64,000 nt of DNA, taken from contig CAMPDV010001941.1 of assembly GCA_946699065.1 (NCBI GenBank), positions 1 through 64,000 of the forward strand, read 5' to 3'. The notes under the pieces were generated by a model, which searched no databases, was not told the origin of the DNA, and worked only from the letters and a program-made list of their open reading frames with translations. Made by a program: the position numbers and the translations under genes. Shown in pieces: positions 22,071 to 36,040 of the stretch; the first letter of the stretch is position 1, and every line of letters starts with the position of its first letter. Origin of the DNA: Loxodes magnus (Eukaryota > Ciliophora > Karyorelictea > Loxodida > Loxodidae).

Positions 22071-23879
22071 GAAATTCTTTCTTCTTTTCTTACTTTACTT
22101 ATTCACTTTTCTAAATACTTATTACTTCTCAAAGCATACTCCTTAAAACTGAAATTATATCTTCTTTTCTTACTTTACTTATTCACTTTTCTAAATACTT
22201 ATTACTTCTCAAAGCATACTCCTTACAACTGAAATTCTTTCTTCTTTTCTTACTTTTCTTCTTCACTTTTCTAAATACTTATTTCTTCTCAAAGCATACT
22301 CCTTAAAACTGAAATTATATCTTCTTTTCTTACTTTACTTATTCACTTTTCTAAATACTTATTACTTCTCAAAGCATACTCCTTAAAACTGAAATTATAT
22401 CTTCTTTTCTTACTTTACTTATTCACTTTTTAAAATACTTATTACTTCTCAAAGCATACTCCTTAAAACTGAAATTATATCTTCTTTTTTTACTTTACTT
22501 ATTCACTTTTCTAAATACTTATTACTTCTCAAAGCATACTCCTTAAAACTGAAATTATATCTTCTTTTCTTACTTTACTTATTCACTTTTCTAAATACTT
22601 ATTACTTCTCAAAGCATACTCCTTAAAACTGAAATTATATCTTCTTTTCTTACTTTACTTCTTCACTTTTCAAAATACTTATTACTTCTCAAAGCATACT
22701 CCTTAAAACTGAAATTATATCTTCTTTTCTTACTTTACTTATTCACTTTTCTAAATACTTATTACTTCTCAAAGCATACTCCTTAAAACTGAAATTATAT
22801 CTTCTTTTCTTACTTTACTTATTCACTTTTCAAAATACTTATTGCTTCTCAAAGCATACTCCTTAAAACTGAAATTATATCTTCTTTTCTTACTTTACTT
22901 ATTCACTTTTCAAAATACTTATTACTTCTCAAAGCATACTCCTTAAATCTGAAATTCTTTCTTCTTTTCTTACTTTACTTATTCACTTTTCAACATACTT
23001 ATTTCTTCTCAAAGCATACTCCTTAAAACTGAAATTCTTTCTTCTTTTCTTACTTTACTTATTCACTTTTCTAAATACTTATTGCTTCTCAAAGCATACT
23101 CCTTAAAACTGAAATTATATCTTCTTTTCTTACTTTACTTCTTCACTTTTCAAAATACTTATTTCTTCTCAAAGCATACTCCTTAAATCTGAAATTATAT
23201 CTTCTTTTCTTACTTTACTTATTCACTTTTCTAAATACTTATTGCTTCTCAAAGCATACTCCTTAAAACTGAAATTATATCTTCTTTTCTTACTTTACTT
23301 ATTCACTTTTCTAAATACTTATTACTTCTCAAAGCATACTCCTTAAAACTGAAATTATATCTTCTTTTCTTACTTTACTTATTCACTTTTCAAAATACTT
23401 ATTACTTCTCAAAGCATACTCCTTAAATCTGAAATTCTTTCTTCTTTTCTTACTTTACTTATTCACTTTTCTAAATACTTATTGCTTCTCAAAGCATACT
23501 CCTTAAAACTGAAATTATATCTTCTTTTCTTACTTTACTTATTCACTTTTCTAAATACTTATTTCTTCTCAAAGCATACTCCTTAAAACTGAAATTCTTT
23601 CTTCTTTTCTTACTTTACTTATTCACTTTTCAACATACTTATTACTTCTCAAAGCATACTCCTTAAAACTGAAATTATATCTTCTTTTCTTACTTTACTT
23701 ATTCACTTTTCTAAATACTTATTGCTTCTCAAAGCATACTCCTTAAAACTGAAATTATATCTTCTTTTCTTACTTTACTTATTCACTTTTCAAAATACTT
23801 ATTTCTTCTCAAAGCATACTCCTTAAATCTGAAATTATATCTTCTTTTCTTACTTTACTTATTCACTTTTCAACATACT

Positions 23880-24480
23880 TATTTCTTCTCAAAGCATACT
23901 CCTTAAAACTGAAATTATATCTTCTTTTCTTACTTTACTTATTCACTTTTCAAAATACTTATTACTTCTCAAAGCATACTCCTTAAAACTGAAATTATAT
24001 CTTCTTTTCTTACTTTACTTATTCACTTTTCTAAATACTTAATACTTCTCAAAGCATACTCCTTAAAACTGAAATTATATCTTCTTTTCTTACTTTACTT
24101 ATTCACTTTTCTAAATACTTAATACTTCTCAAAGCATACTCCTTAAATCTGAAATTCTTTCTTCTTTTCTTACTTTACTTATTCACTTTTCAACATACTT
24201 ATTTCTTCTCAAAGCATACTCCTTAAAACTGAAATTATATCTTCTTTTCTTACTTTACTTATTCACTTTTCAAAATACTTATTACTTCTCAAAGCATACT
24301 CCTTAAATCTGAAATTCTTTCTTCTTTTCTTACTTTACTTATTCACTTTTCTAAATACTTATTGCTTCTCAAAGCATACTCCTTAAAACTGAAATTCTTT
24401 CTTCTTTTCTTACTTTACTTATTCACTTTTCTAAATACTTATTACTTCTCAAAGCATACTCCTTAAAACTGAAATTCTAT
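23880..24480. repeat. multi-monomer block, copy at +4240 bp (53 monomers)
   Basis: The series AATACTTCTC twice (24041, 24121), CAACATACTT (24191) and ATTGCTTCTC (24361) recurs at 28281, 28361, 28431 and 28601. Differences appear outside the block, for example at site 15 just left of the second copy. Confidence 0.65.
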
Positions 24481-27400
24481 CTTCTTTTCTTACTTTACTT
24501 ATTCACTTTTCAACATACTTATTACTTCTCAAAGCATACTCCTTAAAACTGAAATTATATCTTCTTTTCTTACTTTACTTATTCACTTTTCTAAATACTT
24601 ATTACTTCTCAAAGCATACTCCTTAAAACTGAAATAATATCTTCTTTTCTTACTTTACTTATTCACTTTTCAAAATACTTATTACTTCTGAAAGCATACT
24701 CCTTAAAACTGAAATTATATCTTCTTTTCTTACTTTACTTATTCACTTTTCAAAATACTTATTACTTCTCAAAGCATACTCCTTAAAACTGAAATTATAT
24801 CTTCTTTTCTTACTTTACTTATTCACTTTTCTAAATACTTATTACTTCTCAAAGCATACTCCTTAAAACTGAAATTATATCTTCTTTTCTTACTTTACTT
24901 ATTCACTTTTCTAAATACTTATTACTTCTCAAAGCATACTCCTTAAAACTGAAATTATATCTTCTTTTCTTACTTTACTTCTTCACTTTTCAAAATACTT
25001 ATTACTTCTCAAAGCATACTCCTTAAAACTGAAATTCTTTCTTCTTTTCTTACTTTACTTATTCACTTTTCTAAATACTTATTGCTTCTCAAAGCATACT
25101 CCTTAAAACTGAAATTATATCTTCTTTTCTTACTTTACTTATTCACTTTTCTAAATACTTATTACTTCTCAAAGCATACTCCTTAAATCTGAAATTATAT
25201 CTTCTTTTCTTACTTTACTTCTTCACTTTTTAAAATACTTATTACTTCTCAAAGCATACTCCTTAAAACTGAAATTATATCTTCTTTTCTTACTTTACTT
25301 ATTCACTTTTCAAAATACTTATTACTTCTCAAAGCATACTCCTTAAAACTGAAATTATATCTTCTTTTCTTACTTTACTTATTCACTTTTCTAAATACTT
25401 ATTGCTTCTCAAAGCATACTCCTTAAAACTGAAATTATATCTTCTTTTCTTACTTTACTTCTTCACTTTTCAAAATACTTATTACTTCTCAAAGCATACT
25501 CCTTAAAACTGAAATTATATCTTCTTTTCTTACTTTACTTCTTCACTTTTCTAAATACTTATTGCTTCTCAAAGCATACTCCTTACAACTGAAATTCTTT
25601 CTTCTTTTCTTACTTTTCTTCTTCACTTTTCTAAATACTTATTACTTCTCAAAGCATACTCCTTAAAACTGAAATTATATCTTCTTTTCTTACTTTACTT
25701 CTTCACTTTTCAAAATACTTATTACTTCTCAAAGCATACTCCTTAAAACTGAAATTATATCTTCTTTTCTTACTTTACTTCTTCACTTTTCTAAATACTT
25801 ATTGCTTCTCAAAGCATACTCCTTAAAACTGAAATTATATCTTCTTTTCTTACTTTACTTCTTCACTTTTCAAAATACTTATTACTTCTCAAAGCATACT
25901 CCTTAAAACTGAAATTATATCTTCTTTTCTTACTTTACTTATTCACTTTTCAAAATACTTATTACTTCTCAAAGCATACTCCTTAAAACTGAAATTTTAT
26001 CTTCTTTTCTTACTTTACTTATTCACTTTTCTAAATACTTATTACTTCTCAAAGCATACTCCTTAAATTTGAAATTATATCTTCTTTTCTTACTTTACTT
26101 ATTCACTTTTCAAAATACTTATTACTTCTCAAAGCATACTCCTTAAAACTGAAATTATATCTTCTTTTCTTACTTTACTTATTCACTTTTCTAAATACTT
26201 ATTGCTTCTCAAAGCATACTCCTTAAAACTGAAATTATATCTTCTTTTCTTACTTTACTTATTCACTTTTCTAAATACTTATTACTTCTCAAAGCATACT
26301 CCTTAAAACTGAAATTATATCTTCTTTTCTTACTTTACTTATTCACTTTTCTAAATACTTATTGCTTCTCAAAGCATACTCCTTAAAACTGAAATTATAT
26401 CTTCTTTTCTTACTTTACTTCTTCACTTTTTAAAATACTTATTACTTCTCAAAGCATACTCCTTAAAACTGAAATTATATCTTCTTTTCTTACTTTACTT
26501 ATTCACTTTTCAAAATACTTATTACTTCTCAAAGCATACTCCTTAAAACTGAAATTTTATCTTCTTTTCTTACTTTACTTATTCACTTTTCTAAATACTT
26601 ATTACTTCTCAAAGCATACTCCTTAAATTTGAAATTATATCTTCTTTTCTTACTTTACTTATTCACTTTTCTAAATACTTATTACTTCTGAAAGCATACT
26701 CCTTAAAACTGAAATTATATCTTCTTTTCTTACTTTACTTATTCACTTTTCAAAATACTTATTACTTCTCAAAGCATACTCCTTAAAACTGAAATTATAT
26801 CTTCTTTTCTTACTTTACTTCTTCACTTTTCTAAATACTTATTGCTTCTCAAAGCATACTCCTTAAAACTGAAATTATATCTTCTTTTCTTACTTTACTT
26901 CTTCACTTTTCAAAATACTTATTTCTTCTCAAAGCATACTCCTTAAATCTGAAATTATATCTTCTTTTCTTACTTTACTTATTCACTTTTCTAAATACTT
27001 ATTGCTTCTCAAAGCATACTCCTTAAAACTGAAATTATATCTTCTTTTCTTACTTTACTTATTCACTTTTCTAAATACTTATTACTTCTCAAAGCATACT
27101 CGTTAAAACTGAAATTATATCTTCTTTTCTTACTTTACTTCTTCACTTTTCAAAATACTTATTTCTTCTCAAAGCATACTCCTTAAATCTGAAATTATAT
27201 CTTCTTTTCTTACTTTACTTATTCACTTTTCAACATACTTATTTCTTCTCAAAGCATACTCCTTAAAACTGAAATTTTATCTTCTTTTCTTACTTTACTT
27301 CTTCACTTTTCTAAATACTTATTACTTCTCAAAGCATACTCCTTAAAACTGAAATTATATCTTCTTTTTTTACTTTACTTATTCACTTTTCTAAATACTT

Positions 27401-28119
27401 ATTACTTCTCAAAGCATACTCCTTAAAACTGAAATTATATCTTCTTTTCTTACTTTACTTCTTCACTTTTCTAAATACTTATTACTTCTCAAAGCATACT
27501 CCTTAAAACTGAAATTATATCTTCTTTTCTTACTTTACTTATTCACTTTTCTAAATACTTATTACTTCTCAAAGCATACTCCTTAAAACTGAAATTATAT
27601 CTTCTTTTCTTACTTTACTTCTTCACTTTTTAAAATACTTATTACTTCTCAAAGCATACTCCTTAAAACTGAAATTATATCTTCTTTTCTTACTTTACTT
27701 ATTCACTTTTCAAAATACTTATTACTTCTCAAAGCATACTCCTTAAAACTGAAATTATATCTTCTTTTCTTACTTTACTTATTCACTTTTCTAAATACTT
27801 ATTACTTCTCAAAGCATACTCCTTAAAACTGAAATTATATCTTCTTTTCTTACTTTACTTCTTCACTTTTCAAAATACTTATTTCTTCTCAAAGCATACT
27901 CCTTAAATCTGAAATTATATCTTCTTTTCTTACTTTACTTATTCACTTTTCAACATACTTATTTCTTCTCAAAGCATACTCCTTAAAACTGAAATTTTAT
28001 CTTCTTTTCTTACTTTACTTCTTCACTTTTCAAAATACTTATTACTTCTCAAAGTATACTCCTTAAATCTGAAATTCTTTCTTCTTTTCTTACTTTACTT
28101 ATTCACTTTTCAACATACT

Positions 28120-28720
28120 TATTTCTTCTCAAAGCATACTCCTTAAAACTGAAATTATATCTTCTTTTCTTACTTTACTTATTCACTTTTCAAAATACTT
28201 ATTACTTCTCAAAGCATACTCCTTAAAACTGAAATTATATCTTCTTTTCTTACTTTACTTATTCACTTTTCTAAATACTTAATACTTCTCAAAGCATACT
28301 CCTTAAAACTGAAATTATATCTTCTTTTCTTACTTTACTTATTCACTTTTCTAAATACTTAATACTTCTCAAAGCATACTCCTTAAATCTGAAATTCTTT
28401 CTTCTTTTCTTACTTTACTTATTCACTTTTCAACATACTTATTTCTTCTCAAAGCATACTCCTTAAAACTGAAATTATATCTTCTTTTCTTACTTTACTT
28501 ATTCACTTTTCAAAATACTTATTACTTCTCAAAGCATACTCCTTAAATCTGAAATTCTTTCTTCTTTTCTTACTTTACTTATTCACTTTTCTAAATACTT
28601 ATTGCTTCTCAAAGCATACTCCTTAAAACTGAAATTCTTTCTTCTTTTCTTACTTTACTTCTTCACTTTTCTAAATACTTATTACTACTCAAAGCATACT
28701 CCTTAAAACTGAAATTTTAT
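28120..28720. repeat. second copy of the 53-monomer-offset block
   Basis: Matches 23880-24480. Its right end overlaps the block 28512-28910, which is copied again 18 monomers downstream, so successive duplications used overlapping sources. Confidence 0.65.
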
Positions 28721-28910
28721 CTTCTTTTCTTACTTTACTTCTTCACTTTTCTAAATACTTATTACTTCTCAAAGCATACTCCTTAAAACTGAAATTATAT
28801 CTTCTTTTCTTACTTTACTTATTCACTTTTCAAAATACTTATTACTTCTCAAAGCATACTCCTTAAAACTGAAATTATATCTTCTTTTCTTACTTTACTT
28901 ATTCACTTTT
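28512..28910. repeat. multi-monomer block, copy at +1440 bp (18 monomers)
   Basis: CAAAATACTT, CCTTAAATCT with GAAATTCTTT, ATTGCTTCTC (28601), ATTACTACTC (28681) and GAAATTTTAT recur in order at 29952-30350 (30041, 30121). About 400 bp with no difference seen. Confidence 0.7.
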
Positions 28911-29951
28911 CAAAATACTTATTACTACTCAAAGCATACTCCTTAAAACTGAAATTATATCTTCTTTTCTTACTTTACTTATTCACTTTTCAAAATACTT
29001 ATTACTTCTCAAAGCATACTCCTTAAAACTGAAATTATATCTTCTTTTCTTACTTTACTTATTCACTTTTCTAAATACTTATTGCTTCTCAAAGCATACT
29101 CCTTAAAACTGAAATTATATCTTCTTTTCTTACTTTACTTATTCACTTTTCAAAATACTTATTACTTCTCAAAGCATACTCCTTAAAACTGAAATTATAT
29201 CTTCTTTTCTTACTTTACTTCTTCACTTTTCTAAATACTTATTACTTCTCAAAGCATACTCCTTAAAACTGAAATTATATCTTCTTTTCTTACTTTACTT
29301 CTTCACTTTTCAAAATACTTATTACTTCTCAAAGTATACTCCTTAAAACTGAAATTTTATCTTCTTTTCTTACTTTACTTATTCACTTTTCTAAATACTT
29401 ATTACTTCTCAAAGCATACTCCTTAAAACTGAAATTATATCTTCTTTTTTTACTTTACTTATTCACTTTTCTAAATACTTATTACTTCTCAAAGCATACT
29501 CCTTAAAACTGAAATTATATCTTCTTTTTTTACTTTACTTATTCACTTTTCTAAATACTTATTACTTCTCAAAGCATACTCCTTAAAACTGAAATTATAT
29601 CTTCTTTTCTTACTTTACTTATTCACTTTTCTAAATACTTATTACTTCTCAAAGCATACTCCTTAAAACTGAAATTATATCTTCTTTTCTTACTTTACTT
29701 ATTCACTTTTCTAAATACTTAATACTTCTCAAAGCATTCTCCTTAAATCTGAAATTATATCTTCTTTTCTTACTTTACTTATTCACTTTTCTAAATACTT
29801 ATTACTTCTCAAAGCATACTCCTTAAAACTGAAATTATATCTTCTTTTCTTACTTTACTTATTCACTTTTCTAAATACTTATTGCTTCTCAAAGCATACT
29901 CCTTAAAACTGAAATTATATCTTCTTTTCTTACTTTACTTATTCACTTTTC

Positions 29952-30350
29952 AAAATACTTATTACTTCTCAAAGCATACTCCTTAAATCTGAAATTCTTT
30001 CTTCTTTTCTTACTTTACTTATTCACTTTTCTAAATACTTATTGCTTCTCAAAGCATACTCCTTAAAACTGAAATTCTTTCTTCTTTTCTTACTTTACTT
30101 CTTCACTTTTCTAAATACTTATTACTACTCAAAGCATACTCCTTAAAACTGAAATTTTATCTTCTTTTCTTACTTTACTTCTTCACTTTTCTAAATACTT
30201 ATTACTTCTCAAAGCATACTCCTTAAAACTGAAATTATATCTTCTTTTCTTACTTTACTTATTCACTTTTCAAAATACTTATTACTTCTCAAAGCATACT
30301 CCTTAAAACTGAAATTATATCTTCTTTTCTTACTTTACTTATTCACTTTT
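29952..30350. repeat. second copy of the 18-monomer-offset block
   Basis: Matches 28512-28910. To its right the series CCTTAAATCT/GAAATTCTTT then ATTTCTTCTC (30381-30460) is itself repeated 8 monomers later at 31021-31100. Confidence 0.7.
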
Positions 30351-31879
30351 CTAAATACTTATTACTTCTCAAAGCATACTCCTTAAATCTGAAATTCTTT
30401 CTTCTTTTCTTACTTTACTTATTCACTTTTCTAAATACTTATTTCTTCTCAAAGCATACTCCTTAAAACTGAAATTCTTTCTTCTTTTCTTACTTTACTT
30501 CTTCACTTTTCTAAATACTTATTACTTCTCAAAGCATACTCCTTAAAACTGAAATTATATCTTCTTTTCTTACTTTACTTCTTCACTTTTCTAAATACTT
30601 ATTACTTCTCAAAGCATACTCCTTAAAACTGAAATTATATCTTCTTTTCTTACTTTACTTATTCACTTTTCTAAATACTTATTACTACTCAAAGCATACT
30701 CCTTAAAACTGAAATTATATCTTCTTTTCTTACTTTACTTATTCACTTTTCTAAATACTTATTACTTCTCAAAGCATACTCCTTAAATCTGAAATTATAT
30801 CTTCTTTTCTTACTTTACTTCTTCACTTTTCTAAATACTTATTTCTTCTCAAAGCATACTCCTTAAAACTGAAATTATATCTTCTTTTCTTACTTTACTT
30901 ATTCACTTTTCTAAATACTTATTACTTCTCAAAGCATACTCCTTAAAACTGAAATTATATCTTCTTTTCTTACTTTACTTATTCACTTTTCTAAATACTT
31001 ATTACTTCTCAAAGCATACTCCTTAAATCTGAAATTCTTTCTTCTTTTCTTACTTTACTTATTCACTTTTCTAAATACTTATTTCTTCTCAAAGCATACT
31101 CCTTAAAACTGAAATTCTTTCTTCTTTTCTTACTTTACTTCTTCACTTTTCTAAATACTTATTACTTCTCAAAGCATACTCCTTAAAACTGAAATTATAT
31201 CTTCTTTTCTTACTTTACTTCTTCACTTTTCTAAATACTTATTACTTCTCAAAGCATACTCCTTAAAACTGAAATTATATCTTCTTTTCTTACTTTACTT
31301 ATTCACTTTTCTAAATACTTATTACTTCTCAAAGCATACTCCTTAAATCTGAAATTATATCTTCTTTTCTTACTTTACTTCTTCACTTTTCTAAATACTT
31401 ATTTCTTCTCAAAGCATACTCCTTAAAACTGAAATTATATCTTCTTTTCTTACTTTACTTATTCACTTTTCTAAATACTTATTACTTCTCAAAGCATACT
31501 CCTTAAAACTGAAATTATATCTTCTTTTCTTACTTTACTTATTCACTTTTCTAAATACTTATTACTTCTCAAAGCATACTCCTTAAAACTGAAATTATAT
31601 CTTCTTTTCTTACTTTACTTATTCACTTTTCTAAATACTTATTACTTCTCAAAGCATACTCCTTAAAACTGAAATTATATCTTCTTTTTTTACTTTACTT
31701 ATTCACTTTTCTAAATACTTATTACTTCTCAAAGCATACTCCTTAAAACTGAAATTATATCTTCTTTTCTTACTTTACTTATTCACTTTTCTAAATACTT
31801 ATTACTTCTCAAAGCATACTCCTTAAAACTGAAATTATATCTTCTTTTCTTACTTTACTTATTCACTTTTCTAAATACT

Positions 31880-32300
31880 TATTACTTCTCAAAGCATACT
31901 CCTTAAAACTGAAATTATATCTTCTTTTTTTACTTTACTTATTCACTTTTCTAAATACTTATTACTTCTCAAAGCATACTCCTTAAAACTGAAATTATAT
32001 CTTCTTTTTTTACTTTACTTATTCACTTTTCTAAATACTTATTACTTCTCAAAGCATACTCCTTAAAACTGAAATTATATCTTCTTTTCTTACTTTACTT
32101 ATTCACTTTTCTAAATACTTATTACTTCTCAAAGCATACTCCTTAAAACTGAAATTATATCTTCTTTTCTTACTTTACTTATTCACTTTTCTAAATACTT
32201 AATACTTCTCAAAGCATACTCCTTAAAACTGAAATTATATCTTCTTTTCTTACTTTACTTATTCACTTTTCTAAATACTTAATACTTCTCAAAGCATACT
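31880..32300. repeat. block with two T7 monomers then AATACTTCTC, seen at three places
   Basis: CTTCTTTTTT occurs in two successive monomers (31921, 32001), followed two monomers later by AATACTTCTC (32201). The same series is at 29441, 29521 and 29721, and at 38081, 38161 and 38361. Offsets are 31 and 77 monomers. The later part differs slightly among copies. Confidence 0.6.
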
Positions 32301-33711
32301 CCTTAAATCTGAAATTCTTTCTTCTTTTCTTACTTTACTTATTCACTTTTCAACATACTTATTTCTTCTCAAAGCATACTCCTTAAAACTGAAATTATAT
32401 CTTCTTTTCTTACTTTACTTATTCACTTTTCAACATACTTATTTCTTCTCAAAGCATACTCCTTAAAACTGAAATTATATCTTCTTTTCTTACTTTACTT
32501 ATTCACTTTTCAAAATACTTATTACTTCTCAAAGCATACTCCTTAAAACTGAAATTATATCTTCTTTTCTTACTTTACTTCTTCACTTTTCAAAATACTT
32601 ATTACTTCTCAAAGTATACTCCTTAAAACTGAAATTTTATCTTCTTTTCTTACTTTACTTATTCACTTTTCTAAATACTTATTTCTTCTCAAAGCATACT
32701 CCTTAAATCTGAAATTATATCTTCTTTTCTTACTTTACTTATTCACTTTTCAAAATACTTATTACTTCTCAAAGCATACTCCTTAAAACTGAAATTATAT
32801 CTTCTTTTCTTACTTTACTTATTCACTTTTCTAAATACTTATTACTTCTCAAAGCATACTCCTTAAAACTGAAATTATATCTTCTTTTCTTACTTTACTT
32901 ATTCACTTTTCTAAATACTTATTACTTCTCAAAGCATACTCCTTAAAACTGAAATTTTATCTTCTTTTTTTACTTTACTTATTCACTTTTCTAAATACTT
33001 ATTTCTTCTCAAAGCATACTCCTTAAAACTGAAATTATATCTTCTTTTCTTACTTTACTTATTCACTTTTCTAAATACTTATTACTTCTCAAAGCATACT
33101 CCTTAAAACTGAAATTATATCTTCTTTTCTTACTTTACTTATTCACTTTTCTAAATACTTATTACTTCTCAAAGCATACTCCTTAAAACTGAAATTATAT
33201 CTTCTTTTCTTACTTTACTTATTCACTTTTCTAAATACTTATTACTTCTCAAAGCATACTCCTTAAAACTGAAATTATATCTTCTTTTCTTACTTTACTT
33301 ATTCACTTTTCTAAATACTTATTACTTCTCAAAGCATACTCCTTAAAACTGAAATTATATCTTCTTTTCTTACTTTACTTATTCACTTTTCAAAATACTT
33401 ATTACTTCTCAAAGCATACTCCTTAAAACTGAAATTATATCTTCTTTTCTTACTTTACTTCTTCACTTTTCTAAATACTTATTACTTCTCAAAGCATACT
33501 CCTTAAAACTGAAATTATATCTTCTTTTCTTACTTTACTTATTCACTTTTCTAAATACTTATTACTTCTCAAAGCATACTCCTTAAAACTGAAATTATAT
33601 CTTCTTTTCTTACTTTACTTATTCACTTTTCAAAATACTTATTACTTCTCAAAGCATACTCCTTAAAACTGAAATTATATCTTCTTTTCTTACTTTACTT
33701 ATTCACTTTTC

Positions 33712-34440
33712 TAAATACTTATTACTTCTCAAAGCATACTCCTTAAAACTGAAATTATATCTTCTTTTCTTACTTTACTTATTCACTTTTCTAAATACTT
33801 ATTACTTCTCAAAGCATACTCCTTAAAACTGAAATTCTACCTTCTTTTCTTACTTTACTTCTTCACTTTTCTAAATACTTATTACTTCTCAAAGCATACT
33901 CCTTAAATCTGAAATTATATCTTCTTTTCTTACTTTACTTATTCACTTTTCTAAATACTTATTGCTTCTCAAAGCATACTCCTTAAAACTGAAATTCTTT
34001 CTTCTTTTCTTACTTTACTTCTTCACTTTTCTAAATACTTAATACTTCTCAAAGCATACTCCTTAAAACTGAAATTCTTTCTTCTTTTCTTACTTTACTT
34101 CTTCACTTTTCTAAATACTTATTACTTCTCAAAGCATACTCCTTAAATCTGAAATTATATCTTCTTTTCTTACTTTACTTCTTCACTTTTCTAAATACTT
34201 ATTACTTCTCAAAGCATACTCCTTAAATCTGAAATTATATCTTCTTTTCTTACTTTACTTCTTCACTTTTCTAAATACTTATTACTTCTCAAAGCATACT
34301 ACTTAAAACTGAAATTCTTTCTTCTTTTCTTACTTTACTTATTCACTTTTCAAAATACTTATTACTTCTCAAAGCATACTCCTTAAAACTGAAATTCTTT
34401 CTTCTTTTCTTACTTTACTTATTCACTTTTCAAAATACTT
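33712..34440. repeat. multi-monomer block, imperfect copy at +1600 bp (20 monomers)
   Basis: GAAATTCTAC (33831), ATTGCTTCTC (33961), AATACTTCTC (34041) and the rare ACTTAAAACT (34301) recur at 35431, 35561, 35641 and 35901. About four or five substitutions separate the copies, so this duplication looks older than those with no differences, or has since been partly overwritten. Confidence 0.6.
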
Positions 34441-35311
34441 ATTACTTCTCAAAGCATACTCCTTAAAACTGAAATTATATCTTCTTTTCTTACTTTACTT
34501 ATTCACTTTTCTAAATACTTATTACTTCTCAAAGCATACTCCTTAAAACTGAAATTATATCTTCTTTTCTTACTTTACTTATTCACTTTTCAAAATACTT
34601 ATTACTTCTCAAAGCATACTCCTTAAAACTGAAATTCTACCTTCTTTTCTTACTTTACTTATTCACTTTTCTAAATACTTATTACTTCTCAAAGCATACT
34701 CCTTAAAACTGAAATTATATCTTCTTTTCTTACTTTACTTATTCACTTTTCTAAATACTTATTACTTCTCAAAGCATACTCCTTAAAACTGAAATTCTTT
34801 CTTCTTTTCTTACTTTACTTATTCACTTTTCAAAATACTTATTACTTCTCAAAGCATACTCCTTAAAACTGAAATTATATCTTCTTTTCTTACTTTACTT
34901 ATTCACTTTTCTAAATACTTATTACTTCTCAAAGCATACTCCTTAAAACTGAAATTATATCTTCTTTTCTTACTTTACTTATTCACTTTTCAAAATACTT
35001 ATTACTTCTCAAAGCATACTCCTTAAAACTGAAATTCTACCTTCTTTTCTTACTTTACTTCTTCACTTTTCAAAATACTTATTACTTCTCAAAGCATACT
35101 CCTTAAAACTGAAATTATATCTTCTTTTCTTACTTTACTTATTCACTTTTCTAAATACTTATTACTTCTCAAAGCATACTCCTTAAAACTGAAATTATAT
35201 CTTCTTTTCTTACTTTACTTATTCACTTTTCTAAATACTTATTTCTTCTCAAAGCATACTCCTTAAAACTGAAATTCTTTCTTCTTTTCTTACTTTACTT
35301 CTTCACTTTTC

Positions 35312-36040
35312 AAAATACTTATTACTTCTCAAAGCATACTCCTTAAAACTGAAATTATATCTTCTTTTCTTACTTTACTTATTCACTTTTCTAAATACTT
35401 ATTACTTCTCAAAGCATACTCCTTAAAACTGAAATTCTACCTTCTTTTCTTACTTTACTTCTTCACTTTTCTAAATACTTATTACTTCTCAAAGCATACT
35501 CCTTAAATCTGAAATTATATCTTCTTTTCTTACTTTACTTATTCACTTTTCAAAATACTTATTGCTTCTCAAAGCATACTCCTTAAAACTGAAATTCTTT
35601 CTTCTTTTCTTACTTTACTTCTTCACTTTTCTAAATACTTAATACTTCTCAAAGCATACTCCTTAAAACTGAAATTCTTTCTTCTTTTCTTACTTTACTT
35701 CTTCACTTTTCTAAATACTTAATACTTCTCAAAGCATACTCCTTAAATCTGAAATTATATCTTCTTTTCTTACTTTACTTATTCACTTTTCTAAATACTT
35801 ATTTCTTCTCAAAGCATACTCCTTAAATCTGAAATTATATCTTCTTTTCTTACTTTACTTCTTCACTTTTCTAAATACTTATTACTTCTCAAAGCATACT
35901 ACTTAAAACTGAAATTCTTTCTTCTTTTCTTACTTTACTTATTCACTTTTCAAAATACTTATTACTTCTCAAAGCATACTCCTTAAAACTGAAATTCTTT
36001 CTTCTTTTCTTACTTTACTTCTTCACTTTTCTAAATACTT
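35312..36040. repeat. second, imperfect copy of the block at 33712
   Basis: Matches 33712-34440 with several substitutions, including CAAAATACTT at 35551 and AATACTTCTC at 35721 where the other copy has the common forms. Confidence 0.6.
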
